A stretch of 64,000 nucleotides of DNA from Piezodorus guildinii (Eukaryota; Arthropoda; Insecta; Hemiptera; Pentatomidae). The translations under genes and the position numbers were made by a program. Positions 10,540 through 22,792 of this stretch are shown in pieces (within the stretch, counting starts at the first letter, position 1; every line of letters begins with the position of its first letter). The DNA is taken from the NCBI GenBank assembly GCA_023052935.1, contig CM041294.1, positions 98,649,616 to 98,713,615 on the forward strand, in the 5' to 3' direction. The notes beneath the pieces were generated by a model that was not told where the DNA came from, made no database searches, and worked only from the letters and a program-made list of their open reading frames with translations.

Positions 10540-11435
10540 ACATGTGATTAGATTGATAAGCACGCTGTGTGTGGTAGCAACTCAATACAGTGGGACACCA
10601 CTGTTTTGTTTTGTTGTGTACTATTAATGAAATAATATTTTATTAATTCTTTAATATTGTATTAATTCTTTATTGTATATTATTTTATAGTTTTGTAAAT
10701 ATTAATAATACGTAGAATGAATGTTATACTTGATTAGTATTATAAATGTTCTAATGTAATTTTCAATAAAAATAATTAAATCTAAAAAACAAAACAAGAA
10801 TTAAGGAAATACAGCATTTCTTTCAGTTGCTGGTAGGATACCGTTTACAGCTGTATTGATTTCAAAGAAAAACGTTACCAATGTCTAACTGTACATAGAT
10901 GATTTAAAAAAAAAAATGTTTTTAGTAGATTATTTATTTATTATATCTCTGTACTTCACCAAACTGACCGTCCATCAGCAAACTTAATTTTTACCTGACC
11001 ACAACAAGAATTAGATTATAAGTAGTCGTATTCATGTTCTATTGCTTTTTCTATCTATGAGATTTTTTTTTCTGCTTTGTCTCCTTATTCGATTTGTATA
11101 TATGTAATTCGAATTAATTTTTTTTTTTTTGTTTTGCCTTTGCTACAATAAATATGTGTTTACTAATCTAACAACAGCTTTATGTATTTCAAAATTATCA
11201 AACTGTTAAAAATCCTAAATTTCTTTCTTAGATTTAAACTGCTTATGTATACAAATATTCTCCCATCTTCCACGGTGCTCCATTATTACCTTGTATATCA
11301 GAAAATACAAGAGTGAGACTACAAATATGATCAAATTTTATTTTATTTTTTAATCAAATATCAAATGAAAGTTGTTGAATAAGTATTATGAAAAAAAAAA
11401 GGTAGAAAATTCACGTATTATCCAATTTACCGTTT
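10540..11435. other. AT-rich, nothing recognised
   Basis: No reading frame of note and no recognised repeat terminus. Short A and T tracts near 10907 and 11119 are the only features. Confidence 0.5.
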
Positions 11436-11439
11436 TTGT

Positions 11440-12715
11440 TTTTGGTTTTTGTTTTATTTATTGGCACAAAACATCTTGGTCATCAGTGCCAGATACACTC
11501 AGTATAAGATACACGTTTTTTTAAAAACAGACAATTATGGTTTTAGTTGAAATATTAAATAATAATATTAATTAAAATAAATAATGAACCAATATAACAA
11601 ATGATAATAATACACTAAATAATAATACACTAAAACAAATAATAATAATACAAAATGAACGAATACATTATGAACAAATAATAATACATAATAGACAATA
11701 ATCATATACATAATAAGTAATACATCCATAATACATGAATACATACATACAGATAATACATAATTTACAAATAATACACTCATAAATAGTGCCGGATACG
11801 CTCACTTTAGAAAATTAATTAAGACAAACTTTTTTTTTTTCAGTATTAAATAATAATATTGATTAAAACAGATAATAAGAATAAGAATAATCTATAATAA
11901 AAAATAAATACGACAGCGTTAGTAAAAAATAAACATATATCAAGTTATATTAGTAGACAATATTCAAGGAAAAAAAAAAAAAAAATAAAGATAAATAGAA
12001 ATAAATAAACATAAATTAAGTCCTCAAATCCTCTTATAAAAGTCCATTTCAGAAAGGAGGCACATTAATTGGTCAATTCTATTCCCATCGTTTCCTAATG
12101 CAACCGCGACATTGTGAGGTATTCCCTTTTGGTCCAGTTGTCTAGTGTAGAAGGGACATTCCTCGAACACATGGGTAATTGTTAGGATTTCCCTACAATG
12201 CTGACATCTTGGGGGCAACTCTTTACATATTAAATGCCCATGTGTTAACCTTGTGTGCCCTATTCTCAAGCGGGCCAAGACCACCTCCTCCCTGCGGTTG
12301 CTGCGACTTGAGGTTTTCCAATACTTTACTTCTTTCTTAATGGTTTTCAATTTGCTTGGATAACTGTTTTTCCATGCTTCATCCCATTTCTTCCATAAAT
12401 TTTCTATAAGAGGGCGTGCTAGCTCTGATGGTGTGAGCAGTGCCCTACCACGACCAGGGAGAGTGAGAGCCTCTTTAGCAGCCTTATCTGCCATTTCATT
12501 CCCTCTTATCCCCATGTGACCTGGTATCCACACATAATTGATTCTTTTCCCATTTTCAGCCATTATTTTGGTTAATTCCAGGATTCTTAAAATTCCTGGA
12601 TGACTGGAATGCATATTCTGTAGTGCTTTTAGAGCGCTCAATGAATCTGAGGCTATGGTGAAGTTCTCTATTGGGAGTGTTCTGGAATAATCAAGGGCCA
12701 TTACCGTTTTAAGCT
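11440..12715 (-). mobile_element. I-like non-LTR retrotransposon, 5'-truncated
   Basis: This minus-strand LINE fragment consists of an RNase H-bearing ORF2 end and a 3' UTR. The UTR is rich in tandem AATAATACA-type repeats (about 11570-11980). The 3' end carries a GGCAC...GTGCCAATAAA hairpin-like terminus (about 11460-11495) and an A-rich tail (the plus strand reads GTTTTTGTTTTTGG). A related terminus is recognisable near 35945. Confidence 0.7.
12024..12700 (-). pseudogene. LINE ORF2 C-terminus: RNase H plus zinc-finger tail
   Basis: The frame is open for about 225 codons, but the endonuclease and reverse transcriptase that precede RNase H in intact I-like elements are absent. Visible RNase H features are ASDSLSALKAL (catalytic Asp) and IPGHMGIRGNEMADKAAKEA (His, Asn and Asp of the C-terminal motif). 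Further on, LRIGHTRLTHGHLI and CQHCREILTITHVFEECPFY form the CCHC-type tail characteristic of I/Jockey-group ORF2. In an intact element RNase H removes template RNA during integration. The first ~20 residues of the longest frame come from flanking DNA. This is a dead 5'-truncated copy whose remaining coding region is undamaged. Confidence 0.85.
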
Positions 12716-12779
12716 TGGACAAATTAAATAATTTAATTAAAAAAGAATAATATAAGTTGTGTATAATCAAAATATCTTA

Positions 12780-13850
12780 CAGTTTAATTTTGTTTTATTT
12801 TGATCATATCGCCTACAATGGGAATGTGGATTTATGGGATACACTCAAGTGTAAATTAATTAATTTTCTAGGCTAGAGCTGACCCTTATCTTGAAAGAAT
12901 ATATAGTTAAAATGATAAGTCAATTATTTTAATATCTAAAACATATTTATTAAAGAATAAAGCATGTTTTGAAAGAAAAAAGAAACACTAGGAATAAATC
13001 CCACAGGACGAGGGAGCTCAGAGGCCTTCTGGGTGAAGAAGTCGAGGTTCTATTTCCCATGAGGTCTTAGTGGCAGTTCATCTGGTTGCGGTCTTGGAGT
13101 AGGGTCTACCGTGTACTTTGGAGGTTAGGCTATTGTGTCCTCCTTTATTTTATTTTATTATGTTGTTTTTTTTAAAGATATTTTTATAGATAATAAACTC
13201 CCATCAGAATCATCTGACATAGCATTTAGGGCAATCAAAAGGACGCTTGAAGGTCTTAATAAAAACACGGAATTCGTTATTTAAAAAAAAGTCGAATATA
13301 AGAAGGCTCAATGGGGATTTTTTCGAAAATTACTAGTTAGTTAATACAGTGAAGTGTTAAATGCCAAATATGAATATAAAATTTTTAGCATCGTTATTTA
13401 GAAATATTTAAATTCATGTACAACACGTATTCATGTATTAGCAGATCTATTATACTATGGGCTGATGGAGTTATAGAAAAACTACTAATGAGTAACGATT
13501 AGATCGTGTTAGAAGATAGCTTAGTCATTTTTTTTAATTTTTTTTTTCTGATACATCGAAGATTATGAGAATTTAAAGTGAAATTCAGATCTATAAAATC
13601 TTGTTTTGGGCCAGAATAAAGTTCGTTAAAGAAATATATCTGAATTGAGCCACTTTTATGCTATATAGAACTTTAAGGTCATTATGGATAATTGTATTCC
13701 ATTATTGTATTGTGTGTTGTAAGTAAGGAGCATTGTGGATTTCAACCATTGGATACGAAAGAAATTCGATTATTTAGTGGTATCCCAATGTTCAAATCTG
13801 TTAAGAAGTTGCCTCGTAATATATCTTTTTTCTGATTTCCTAAAACAGTT
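12780..13850. other. No gene; one GC-richer block
   Basis: A GC-richer block at about 12990-13140 (CAGGACGAGGGAGCTCAGAG onward) stands out and resembles the tail of a retroelement, but I cannot assign it. The rest is AT-rich with no frame. Confidence 0.4.
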
Positions 13851-13851
13851 T

Positions 13852-14097
13852 AGTTTGTTTATGCTACTTCGGCTAATCTGATAACGCTACAGTGACAGTC
13901 CTAAATATTGTCTATCCAGGATAGGGATCTGTAACGAGTACCTGACATCGCTCAGTCTTAGGACTACTATATTTTGTCACCTCCGAAGGATGGCACAAAC
14001 AAGGATTTTTTTTTACTCTTTTAGTAAATTCCTACGACCAACTGCCGGGATCGATCCCGCGACCAATGGAGCCTGTTTTGCTAGCCACGAAAACGTG
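13852..14097 (-). mobile_element. SINE-A, near full-length
   Basis: On the minus strand this has a tRNA-like head (TGGCTAGCAAAACAG as box A, GGGATCGATCCCG as box B), then the body blocks CATCCTTCGGAGG and GCGATGTCAGGTACTCGTTA. It ends GTAGCATAAACAAAC, like the copy at 39001. Confidence 0.8.
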
Positions 14098-14109
14098 CTT
14101 AAACTACTT

Positions 14110-16540
14110 TTAGATTTTATTTAATTACTCAGATCATCTACATAGGATGAAATCATCACTAATTTTCGGGTCTGTTTCAAGTAGCATTCCTTAACTTATG
14201 ATAAAACACACTCTGCACTTTTAATTTATTGATTTCGATACTAATATAGCAGAATTGTTAAAAATTTATAGTACATTATACATATCAGTAACGTTAGTGA
14301 CTATTGTTTTTTTTACACGAATATGTAAAAACAAACGGGATTTAAATTTAAAATGAAGCATTATTATTTAAGTATGCTCAAAGAAGCTTACAGAAGCGCG
14401 GCAATATTAACTGAAAATCCTTATTCACAAAAGATACCTTCTATTTAATCAAAGAGTTGTAATATTTAAAACTATTACATTTAAACTTCGAGCTTTTCCC
14501 TAATCATAAAAACATTGTGCTTCAGTCTTATTCTTGATCGCTTAAGTCACAAGGCACATCACAATCCTCACAGAAATATCGTCGGGAACATTTTCGAAAT
14601 GGGGCTAAGTTTACGACAGGTTGATGTGTGTTATTTGAGTGCGGTTTGACCTTTTGAAAGTTTCTGACTAAGCCTCAATTTCATAGAAGGGTAACTTTGG
14701 GGTTCTTGTTATTGTATCATTAGGAATACTTGTAACGATACGCAATTAACTTAAACTTAACAGCTGATGGAATGTAATTGATATTTAACTAATTCTAATT
14801 ACTTGGAATATAATTTTATTTTTAGAAATCCTGTTATTTTTACAATTAAAAATCAGACAGTGTTACATCATTTCACAATATATTACACGTATCTCGTTTT
14901 TATGATTTAAATTACAACTAGCTTTACGTCTGATACCATTTCAACTGTTTCCTGTTACTAGACAAAGTGAGAGAGAAAGGGGACACGGGAAAGTTATATT
15001 AGACCTAATATTCAATGCTTGTTTTTAATTTTTAATACTTTAAATTATAAAAAGGAATAATAAACTGCAGATAATTTACCATCATTGGATTAAAATAAAC
15101 TATGAATGAAGATTCTCAGGTAGCTTTAACAAGCTTTTTTCCGTTGAGGGAACAATGAAGGAACATGTGATGGTCATCTAAATATGTGTAGGAGACATTA
15201 ATAATTTTATGTATTGTTATATTAATGAAACAAAACTAACTCCTCGGACAAAAGAAGGAATAGTTATCATGTATTATGTATGTATGATATATTTTATTTT
15301 GTATTGTATGTTTAGTTAGTCAATTATATGGAGGATAGGAGGGAAAAACAATAAATCTAGTAGATACCAGTTGTTAATAACATACAAATAAGTTTAAAAA
15401 TAAGTGTGTAAAAAAATAACGAATCAGATTGTAAAATTAATTACTTCATTCTGTCACAAAGATTTCGTCATTAATAAAATACACCCCTAAATATGAATGG
15501 ATTTAAATTCATTCTCGAATAACCAACATCTTGTACGAAATTTCTCGATATTTTAATCTATTTATTTGAGAACACGAGGTTTCATAATAAATGCTATCTT
15601 TGAGGTTGATGTAATGGAGTCTTATAAACACGGCGACCGTCCATCCATTATGTCACAGTGATTAAGAAGTGGTCAAAAGAAACAATTATTGGTCTAAATT
15701 TTTCACTTTTTTTCAAATTTCGTTCCATCTAACTTCAAGGTATGAGTTGTAGAAACCAAAAGTTAAATTGGTTACAGGAATAAAATTGCAAGCAAGGCCT
15801 GTGACACCCCAAACAGGGAACTACATCGAGAGGAAAACTTCCAGGTTACTGGGACGGAAGAGTTCCGGAAGCAATGACTGGAGTATAAGGTATGAGAAGT
15901 GAACTGCTGTAACAAAAATTCATCTATTTGAAGCTACTAAGTTCAAGTAAAGTACAATATTTGGCGATGGATAGGTTCAGAAATACGAAAGTGAGAGGAG
16001 GTACCAAGATATGATATTTAAGTATAATCACAAACGACGATACCCATTTCTAAATGGATTTAATGCAACAGTGAATATATATATATATAATTTCTGACTC
16101 TTATTTGGACTGATCAGATAACACTATATACCTACATCTTTCGGAACGTTATTCGGAACCCTGTAAAATCTCATCGTGAACCGTGAGTATATTCTCCCAG
16201 GAGATTATACCATGAGGCCTGTCGCACCAGAGAAAAAAAAATTGAGAAGTGTTTGGAAAACCTTTTTTTTGTTCATTCTATACATCGCCTTTGCAGGCCG
16301 TTAAGTTTATACCTAATTAAAAACCACAAGCACCGAAACTCGACCTCCAAATTATTTAATGTTTTTTTTAAAATATAAAGGTTAATGGATTCGGGTGTAT
16401 TAACCTTCTCAGCCACCCCGTCCTTGAATATGGAAAAACATTGAATTTATTTCAAATTTGAAATCAGGAAGTTACTACCATTTATTTTCCTTCTTGGCTG
16501 AATTACCCTCAGCCAGTGTGTTGCCCATAATATGTCAAAA
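14110..16540. other. AT-rich intergenic stretch, no gene seen
   Basis: No frame longer than 60 codons and no recognised transposon terminus. A short (TA)n run lies at about 16076-16089. Confidence 0.5.
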
Positions 16541-16544
16541 ATGA

Positions 16545-16595
16545 GGCGCCATGTTCTGACTAATATGGGCTCCATATTAGTCAGAACATGGCGCC
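16545..16595. repeat. 51-bp perfect hairpin
   Basis: Two 24-bp arms (GGCGCCATGTTCTGACTAAT... and its exact complement) flank a 3-base loop, GCT. The surrounding sequence is not symmetrical. Origin is unknown; it could be a very small foldback element or an excision scar. Confidence 0.9.
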
Positions 16596-16599
16596 AAAA

Positions 16600-17230
16600 T
16601 GGTTGTATGGTTAGCACTAATGATTTTATCTTGTTCCCATTAGCCACAATTTTAAACATGTGCATTCCTATTGATTAGTTCTTAATATATTATCACTTCC
16701 CGATGCCCTCTGCCCAACCTACTACCGATACGGATGTATTATGGTCGAATAATGCAGGCGGAAATACTGGAGTTGTTAAATATCGGGCGGAGAGGTTTAT
16801 GGCAGCCGTTCAAACTGTCCCATTCCGTGGAGCGGAGTTAAATGGACTTTTGATTTAGCTGACTATCGCCCAGTCAACGGGATCCCATTTTCTGATAGCT
16901 CTTGGGGGTGAATAGTGTCCCGCGCTCTCAACGTTCTCAATTATTTTCTAATGAAATCTAACCATATCGAATTAACTGGAGTACCGTCATATCTCATCGC
17001 GATTCGTGCAACAGATTAGACCGGCTCTGATTTTCAGATATTTGATAATCAAAATCCTTTTTCTGACGATTCTAAAAGTTAATTCATGGTATATAGGTGG
17101 ATTTTCAAAATCTGATTACTATCTTCGTTCGTTATATGGGACCGCAATTAAATCTGATTTTTAATAAAAGAAACATTCCGTGTCATGATGTTTCTGGTTG
17201 CACTCCTCCGAAACAGCTCGAGCGATTTTT
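16600..17230 (+). other. Unassigned, with a 51-codon frame
   Basis: A small frame at 16703-16858 begins MPSAQPTTDTDVLW and has a more protein-like composition than its surroundings, but I recognise no family. The rest shows no frame. It could be a fragment of a decayed gene or transposon. Confidence 0.3.
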
Positions 17231-17235
17231 ATGAT

Positions 17236-17560
17236 TTTTTTTGTTAATATATTTTTATTGAAATTTACAACAGCATATTATAATACACTAATTAAATATG
17301 CTACTAAAAGGTAGTTTACATGATTAACATGAAGAGAAACGGCCGTTTGCAGCACTCTAGTAGTCAATCTAAACAAGAAGGTCTCGAGGCCATCTTCTCT
17401 TCAGATGCCTCGGTGGATTATCAGGAATTGAATAGGAATAAACTAGAGGATTAGAGTGGGAATGGAGTTTATCATGGAAGGAGTGATACCTGGTACGGGC
17501 CAAATGAGCAACAAATGGAACATGGGCTTCTTTACGAAGCTTTTATTCGTGACAAAGTTA
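17236..17560 (-). mobile_element. Jockey-like LINE, 3' end
   Basis: On the minus strand the translation gives RYHSFHDKLHSHSNPLV and IPDNPPRHLKRRWPRDLL. This aligns with the C-terminus of the Jockey-like ORF ending at 25903 (RYTSFNSKL...NPPRRLKRQWLRDLL). A 3' UTR ending in an A-rich tail (T-rich on plus, near 17236) follows. All upstream domains are missing. Confidence 0.75.
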
Positions 17561-17839
17561 GGCGCGTTGATGATTTTTAAATTTTTTTTTAATGTTTGGT
17601 AGGTATAAGAAAAGGTCTTAAGGTATACTTTATACCGCCTAGATGACTCGGGTTATCGTATCCATTTTTTTTTTTTTTTTTTTGTACAAAATACCTGTAT
17701 CCTGACATATTCTTTCACCTTCCATCCCTCGCCCTATCATATTTTATTCGCCATTTTAGTATTTTGTAGTAATAATATGCAAATAATTTAAAAGTCCTTC
17801 GTATTTCGATCGAATTTATTCATGTTGTGAATGATAGAT

Positions 17840-17917
17840 GACGCGTCCTTCTCATCGAACTTTCATGCACAAAGACGCGTCCTTCTCATCGAACTTTCAT
17901 GCACAAAGACGCGTCCC
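17840..17917. repeat. 34-bp tandem repeat, 2.3 copies
   Basis: The unit begins GACGCGTCCTTCTCATCGAA and repeats exactly at 17840 and 17874, with a partial third copy at 17908 (GACGCGTCC). Confidence 0.9.
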
Positions 17918-17919
17918 GG

Positions 17920-19755
17920 TGCCGGGGGCTTTAATCTCTCGACATTTATTCCCCACTTTCCTTCTAGCTCCAGAAATCCCTGGAGAGGAGAGGTATAGGT
18001 GAATAAAAATAAGAAAAGAAATGATCTAGATTAAAAGTAATGTACTTTTTATGTCAGAAATATGATCGGCATCAAAGGTTTGCGTTTGCTTCAATGCTCA
18101 ATGAATATGTAATATTTTTTTCATTTTAGATAGGTCGTTGTAACAATAATTAGACATTCTTCATATGTTTTAGTTGCCAGAAATCTTCAACTCCATAATT
18201 GTTCAGGAAACTAATAATAAAACGATTAACAAAAGTGTTACGGTTTAAAAATCTTATCAACTACCGAAATTGCCTATAAAAATGTAATACTCAATAACAA
18301 AGAACACATATTAATAAAATACACGATTTTATAAGTTTCCTTTGTATTAGCTCAGTAGAATTAGAATCAAAAAATAATTTTTGTTAAAAGAATTTATGAT
18401 TTTCTTTGAACACTCTTTGCTTAGAGATCTCACACAGAAGCTCCTCAATTGTGTTTCTTAAGCTCTGGATATAGAAGATCTTTTTCTAAGAATTATATAA
18501 GACAATACAAAGAAAATTGTTGTACTCTCATGTTTTTATTGCATCTTGAAAAATGTTGAAAGTGGGGCACTATGTTGAGGGAAGGTGTCGGGTCATAAAA
18601 GACTTGAGTTGAAAGCTTATTCTGAAGTTTGTAGAATTCTCTCTTCAGTAACAAAGAGGATTCTTTTTGTCACATATCCAGCTAAACACTTCCTTGAGAA
18701 ATACGTTGAAGTGCTTCATTTTCCTTTACTATATAGAAGTAAATCTTTTTACAATTGTCAAATTAACTTCCGGATAGACCAAAAAAAAAGAAAAAACTGT
18801 TCTAGCTTTTTCGCTCATTATTTCTCGAATATTTTAACAGTTTATATTTATTGTAATATGGACATAATTGAGACGTCTATTTTCTAAAGGTACTACATTC
18901 ATTCTAGGAACTTTTACAAAAATCCGCAAAAACCTCTCATTACTATATTATCAAACCAACTTATTTGATTATTTTCTCATTAAAATCTAGAATTATTTTT
19001 AATTATATTAATAATAATGTATTAAATTTATAAAATGAAATGTTTTAGTATGATTTAGAACGAAACTAGATGTGTAATTAGTAACTTTAAAAAACAATCG
19101 CATTTATAAATCGCGTTTTTCGAAGGACTTGAGTGTTAATTAGATATAATAAAAATTAGATAAAAAAAAATAAAAAAATTCAGATGATACTGAATGACGA
19201 CACTGTTAGTCCTATGACTAGTGTCGTTAGTCCTAAAAATATTCAAACGTCGGAACCCGATTCGAATGTATTGATTTTCGTGAAATCTTTTATATAGCTT
19301 TCTTAAAAGCACTAAAGAAAAAGTTTGCCTATCAAACTTTGCCAATAAATTGCATTAATTTTTTATAGGAATAAATAAAAAATATATAATATGAACATTG
19401 TAAACCAATTTTTAAATAATGATTTTCGTGTAATATACATGAAGTAATATTTGTCTATTAATTAATTAATATTAATTTATTTTTGTAGTTGAAAAGAAAA
19501 CAAAAATATGTTGATAAAAAGTTGAGTTGCTCACGATGGTATATAGGTAGAACTTAAAATTATGATAATAAGATAAAGTATTCTTTAGTAATAAATAAAT
19601 GACCGGTTTTTTTGGGAGGTTTTTTTTCTTAATATTATATTACATAAACAGTACAAAATTAAGATTGCCTTATTTATATTATTGCCAATAATTTTGTTAA
19701 TATGTGATAGATTAGTGCAACTGTTGCCGTTGCATTTTATGTAAGCTATAGCACA
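17920..19755. other. AT-rich, no gene recognised
   Basis: A 100-codon frame at 18585-18887 has low-complexity, Phe/Lys/Ser-rich composition and no recognisable domain. It is probably a chance frame. Confidence 0.45.
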
Positions 19756-19757
19756 AT

Positions 19758-20640
19758 TTAATTCTCTTTCCTAAGCATTTTTTGTGCCATTTTACCTTTT
19801 GCTGATTTCAGAAAATAAATTTCTTGATCTTTTAGTAAAAATGCAGTAAATAAAACTTGAACAGCTACGTCCTCATTAACAGCAACAATGTTTCTAGATT
19901 GTAAATTTATTGTACTTTCAATTATTAATTTGTCGGCAAGAGCTTCTGTTTGACAAGGAAATATTACAGGAAGTTTGTTTCGTGACATATCTATAATGTT
20001 ATTTTCATTTTTGTAGTTAGCTGAAAAATTTTACTTTTCCTACTTTCAAAAACATGTTCTTATCATATATGTCATTAAATTCTTTTTTTTTTTTTCGGAG
20101 CGACGAGTACTTTACATCGATTTTGTGCAAATTTTCTGGTGACAATCAAATACTACATAAACTTTCTGTCTATAATCATTTTGTAATTGTCGTAAACATT
20201 GTTTACGAATAGTTTCAACAATATACATAAGGGGTACTCACTACGTTGGCTATTGCATGTTGTTTGTGTTATTTTGCTAAACCCGTCGAGTTTCTACAGT
20301 TATTTCCTGTATAAAATTGATGGGTTTAGCAGAATAGCACAAATAGCATGCTATAGCAAACGTAGTGAGTACCCCTATTATCATCAACTTGCCACTTACA
20401 ACGGTTTAATAACATCCCACCATCAGGCATGAAGGAAAACTTTTATTCACGGTTCACCTTTACTATCACTTCTGAAAATAAGTCATAAAATGATTTATTG
20501 GTTTTGCTAATAATTTGAAACACAATTTGTGGGTCAAGAGAAATCATATGATCTACATTGATTTTACTTGTGGAAGCCAACAGAGGAATATTTTTGTTTT
20601 TACATGATAACTTTACTTCTTTAAAATTATTATTAAGCTA
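19758..20640 (-). pseudogene. Decayed copy of an uncharacterised invertebrate repeat-family protein
   Basis: Pieces of one protein appear in order on the minus strand: NIPLLASTSKINVDHMISLD and SFYDLFSEVIVKVNR (about 20440-20600), MPDGGMLLNRCKWQVDD (about 20385-20435), then after a foldback insertion IVETIRKQCLRQLQNDYR and VYVVFD (about 20115-20225), and finally ALADKLIIESTINLQS, NIVAVNEDVAVQVLFTAFLL and IYFLKSAKGK (19758-19988). The order DGG-LL-x-W, VVFD, AD-LI--AI and V-V-ED-VLF--FL recalls a multicopy family of arthropod proteins that I believe has a PIN/FEN-like acidic core; that placement is from memory and unverified. The expected second-block aspartates are changed (EDVAVQVL). Stops and frameshifts separate the blocks. 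Confidence 0.45.
20231..20375. mobile_element. 145-bp foldback MITE (M2), copy 1
   Basis: Long terminal inverted repeats of about 50 bp, starting GGGGTACTCACTACGTTGGC and ending in the complement ...GAGTACCCC, flank a short spacer with a second inverted pair (GCTAAACCC / GGGTTTAGC). It interrupts the decayed protein frame at 19758-20640. I could not define a target-site duplication with confidence. Confidence 0.85.
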
Positions 20641-20649
20641 GTGCATATT

Positions 20650-21530
20650 CCAATCTCTTATACGATCAGTTGCTACAAAATCACACTGATTCTTAATTAT
20701 TTTGCATGTGATCAGCAAAAAATATTTTATATTTTAGGTGCACGCACGTTATGCTCCCTCTAGCTTATGCACATTTTGACATTATATGATAAGTTTTGAT
20801 CACGTAATAAGTGATTCTTTGATTCCGCTACCTCGCATTATATAACCAAGATACTAAAAAATTCAAGCCTTGAGGAGCGAAAAAATGATTACTCCTAACA
20901 AATTAATTGTTTATTATAATGATTAAAAAATTGACATCAGCAAAAATTTATGGCTGAAAATTGTAGTACTTGGTGTTGAAAATAAATTCCATGAGTTTCA
21001 GAAAAATTCATTCATTGGACCCCGGTTCCGAGGTACTCCACTATGTGGCTTTCTAATCGATAAACTTCCAAATTACAAAACCTAATCCCATCATTTGTTA
21101 AAATAGGCGTAAAGATGGATTTAGTCCTAATGGAACGATAAATGGAAATGGGAGTACAACATTTGTAAATGTGTAGTTGGAGAATATTTTCATCTCTGGA
21201 GAAAATACTAAGCATATTTTTTTTTTAATTATATTTATCATTTATTTGATCCAATCTATTTATGTCTCTCATTTTAAAGGAACAGGGTCGAACAAAAAAT
21301 AAATAATTATAATTTTCTCATCATGATTCTACTTTCTTAAAAAATCTATACAAGAACAAAGGACGATATACTCAAACAAAAAATGACAAACGTCATGTAT
21401 ACAATTGTGATGAGAGTCCTACAGACAAACACCAAAATGGCTTAAACGAAGATTGCAGCAACATGAACAAAACTATAGTCCAAAATCAAAATTAGCTACC
21501 AGTTTATCGCAACATAGAAATATAAATAGA
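20650..21530. other. AT-rich, no gene recognised
   Basis: A 67-codon minus-strand frame at 21012-21215 has no family signature. No repeat terminus is recognised. Confidence 0.4.
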
Positions 21531-21534
21531 AAAA

Positions 21535-21780
21535 AAATTTATTCTGGGACTAGGTCCCCTAAGAATAACAGGTTTGTACAGTATATGGAAATATACATGT
21601 CTGGCCAACATACAGAAGGAACATAATTAATAAATAATTACAATTATGGGTTAATATATGGGTGCATATCATAAACGCATATACACACATATATCCAAAA
21701 AAATAAATACAATGATAAAATAAAAATAAAAACAATTCATAGAAAATATTTACATACATACCTTCAAATATAAACATAAT
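21535..21780 (-). mobile_element. CR1-like LINE 3' UTR
   Basis: On the minus strand this ends with TTATTCTTAGGGGACCTAGT-CCCAGAATAAA, the hairpin terminus shared with copies at 35300 and 60050. No coding part is recognisable. Confidence 0.65.
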
Positions 21781-21818
21781 TTTGATTTAGAAAATGCTTG
21801 AGTTTTACTATGATAATC

Positions 21819-21963
21819 GGGGTACTCACTACGTTTGCTATAGCATGCTACTTGTGTTATTTTGCTAAACCCCTCGAGTTTCTACAGTAATTTCCTGTAG
21901 AAAATTGATGGGTTTAGCACAATAGCACAAATAGCATGCTATAGCAAACGTAGTAAGTACCCC
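21819..21963. mobile_element. 145-bp foldback MITE (M2), copy 2
   Basis: Same length and termini as the copy at 20231, with more regular arms (GGGGTACTCACTACGTTTGC / GCAAACGTAGTAAGTACCCC). The two copies lie 1.6 kb apart. Confidence 0.88.
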
Positions 21964-22034
21964 TAATATATATTTGACTCATAGTAGCATAGAAAGTAAT
22001 AATCGGGAGTCAGTCGTTTAAAAATATTTTAGTT

Positions 22035-22085
22035 TTACCGACGTTTCGGCTCATGCATGTGAGCCATCATCAAGACATCAAGCAT
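22035..22085 (-). other. Hammerhead-like motif unit
   Basis: On the minus strand TTGATGATGGCTCACATGCA is followed by TGAGCCGAAACGTCGG, which corresponds to the core of the 8.03-kb motif with a C-to-T change at the first core base. The downstream part ends CGACTGACTCC, as at 62.6 kb. Confidence 0.55.
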
Positions 22086-22089
22086 GAAC

Positions 22090-22790
22090 TGCATATATAT
22101 ATATATATGCATATATATATATTTGGCTATATTCAGTATGATAGATATATTTGACTATCTTATCTTGATTTTCTACCACGCTTACCATACCATACCAAAA
22201 GCGAGAGAGCTTTGTATTTTTAACCAAAGGTTTAGTCTTAAAGTTGCCTCACGAAACCGCATTTTCCCCTCAAACTGGCTGTTAGAGCGATATAGTCTAC
22301 ACGTGTGCATTAATTAAGATTTTACCAGTTTTAACCGAAACATGAAAATTCTTTAGGTTATCAAAACTTCAGGCTCTCTGTGGTTTCTTTGAAGGAATTT
22401 CCTTTGAATATTGAAATAATGCTTTCCTCTTTCCTTATTTTTTTTCTTCCTTCTTTTTCTTTTTTTATTTTTAAGCGTTGTGGTTTCTTTGAACGGGGCC
22501 TTTGAAACAAAATAAAAATTGAGGTTTATTTTTAGATGAGTACTATTTTAATTCTTTAATATACCTTTTATATTTTTTGTTCTACATATTTATTAACGAG
22601 TCTTTAAAAACGTTTAATGTATTGTAGTATAAAGATTGGATGGTTGTATAACATTTGTATGTACAACATTGTTTTTTTTTTTCAAGATGCACACTACAAC
22701 AATCCTCTTCTTTGCATGCAAGGATCATGCAAATATTACTTTAAAATAATAAGATTTCTCAGCTTTTTTGTTAGTAATAGTAAAAATAGT
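22090..22790. other. AT-rich, no gene recognised
   Basis: A short (TA)n run follows the motif unit at 22098-22125. The reading frames here begin in this run and carry no domain. Confidence 0.45.
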
Positions 22791-22792
22791 AA

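Noticed and set aside
11568..11783. Tyr/Leu-rich 71-codon minus-strand frame
   Set aside because: It is a translation of tandem AATAATACA-type repeats in a LINE 3' UTR.
17840..17917. CRISPR-like array
   Set aside because: The repeats are directly adjacent with no spacers, and the sequence context is eukaryotic.
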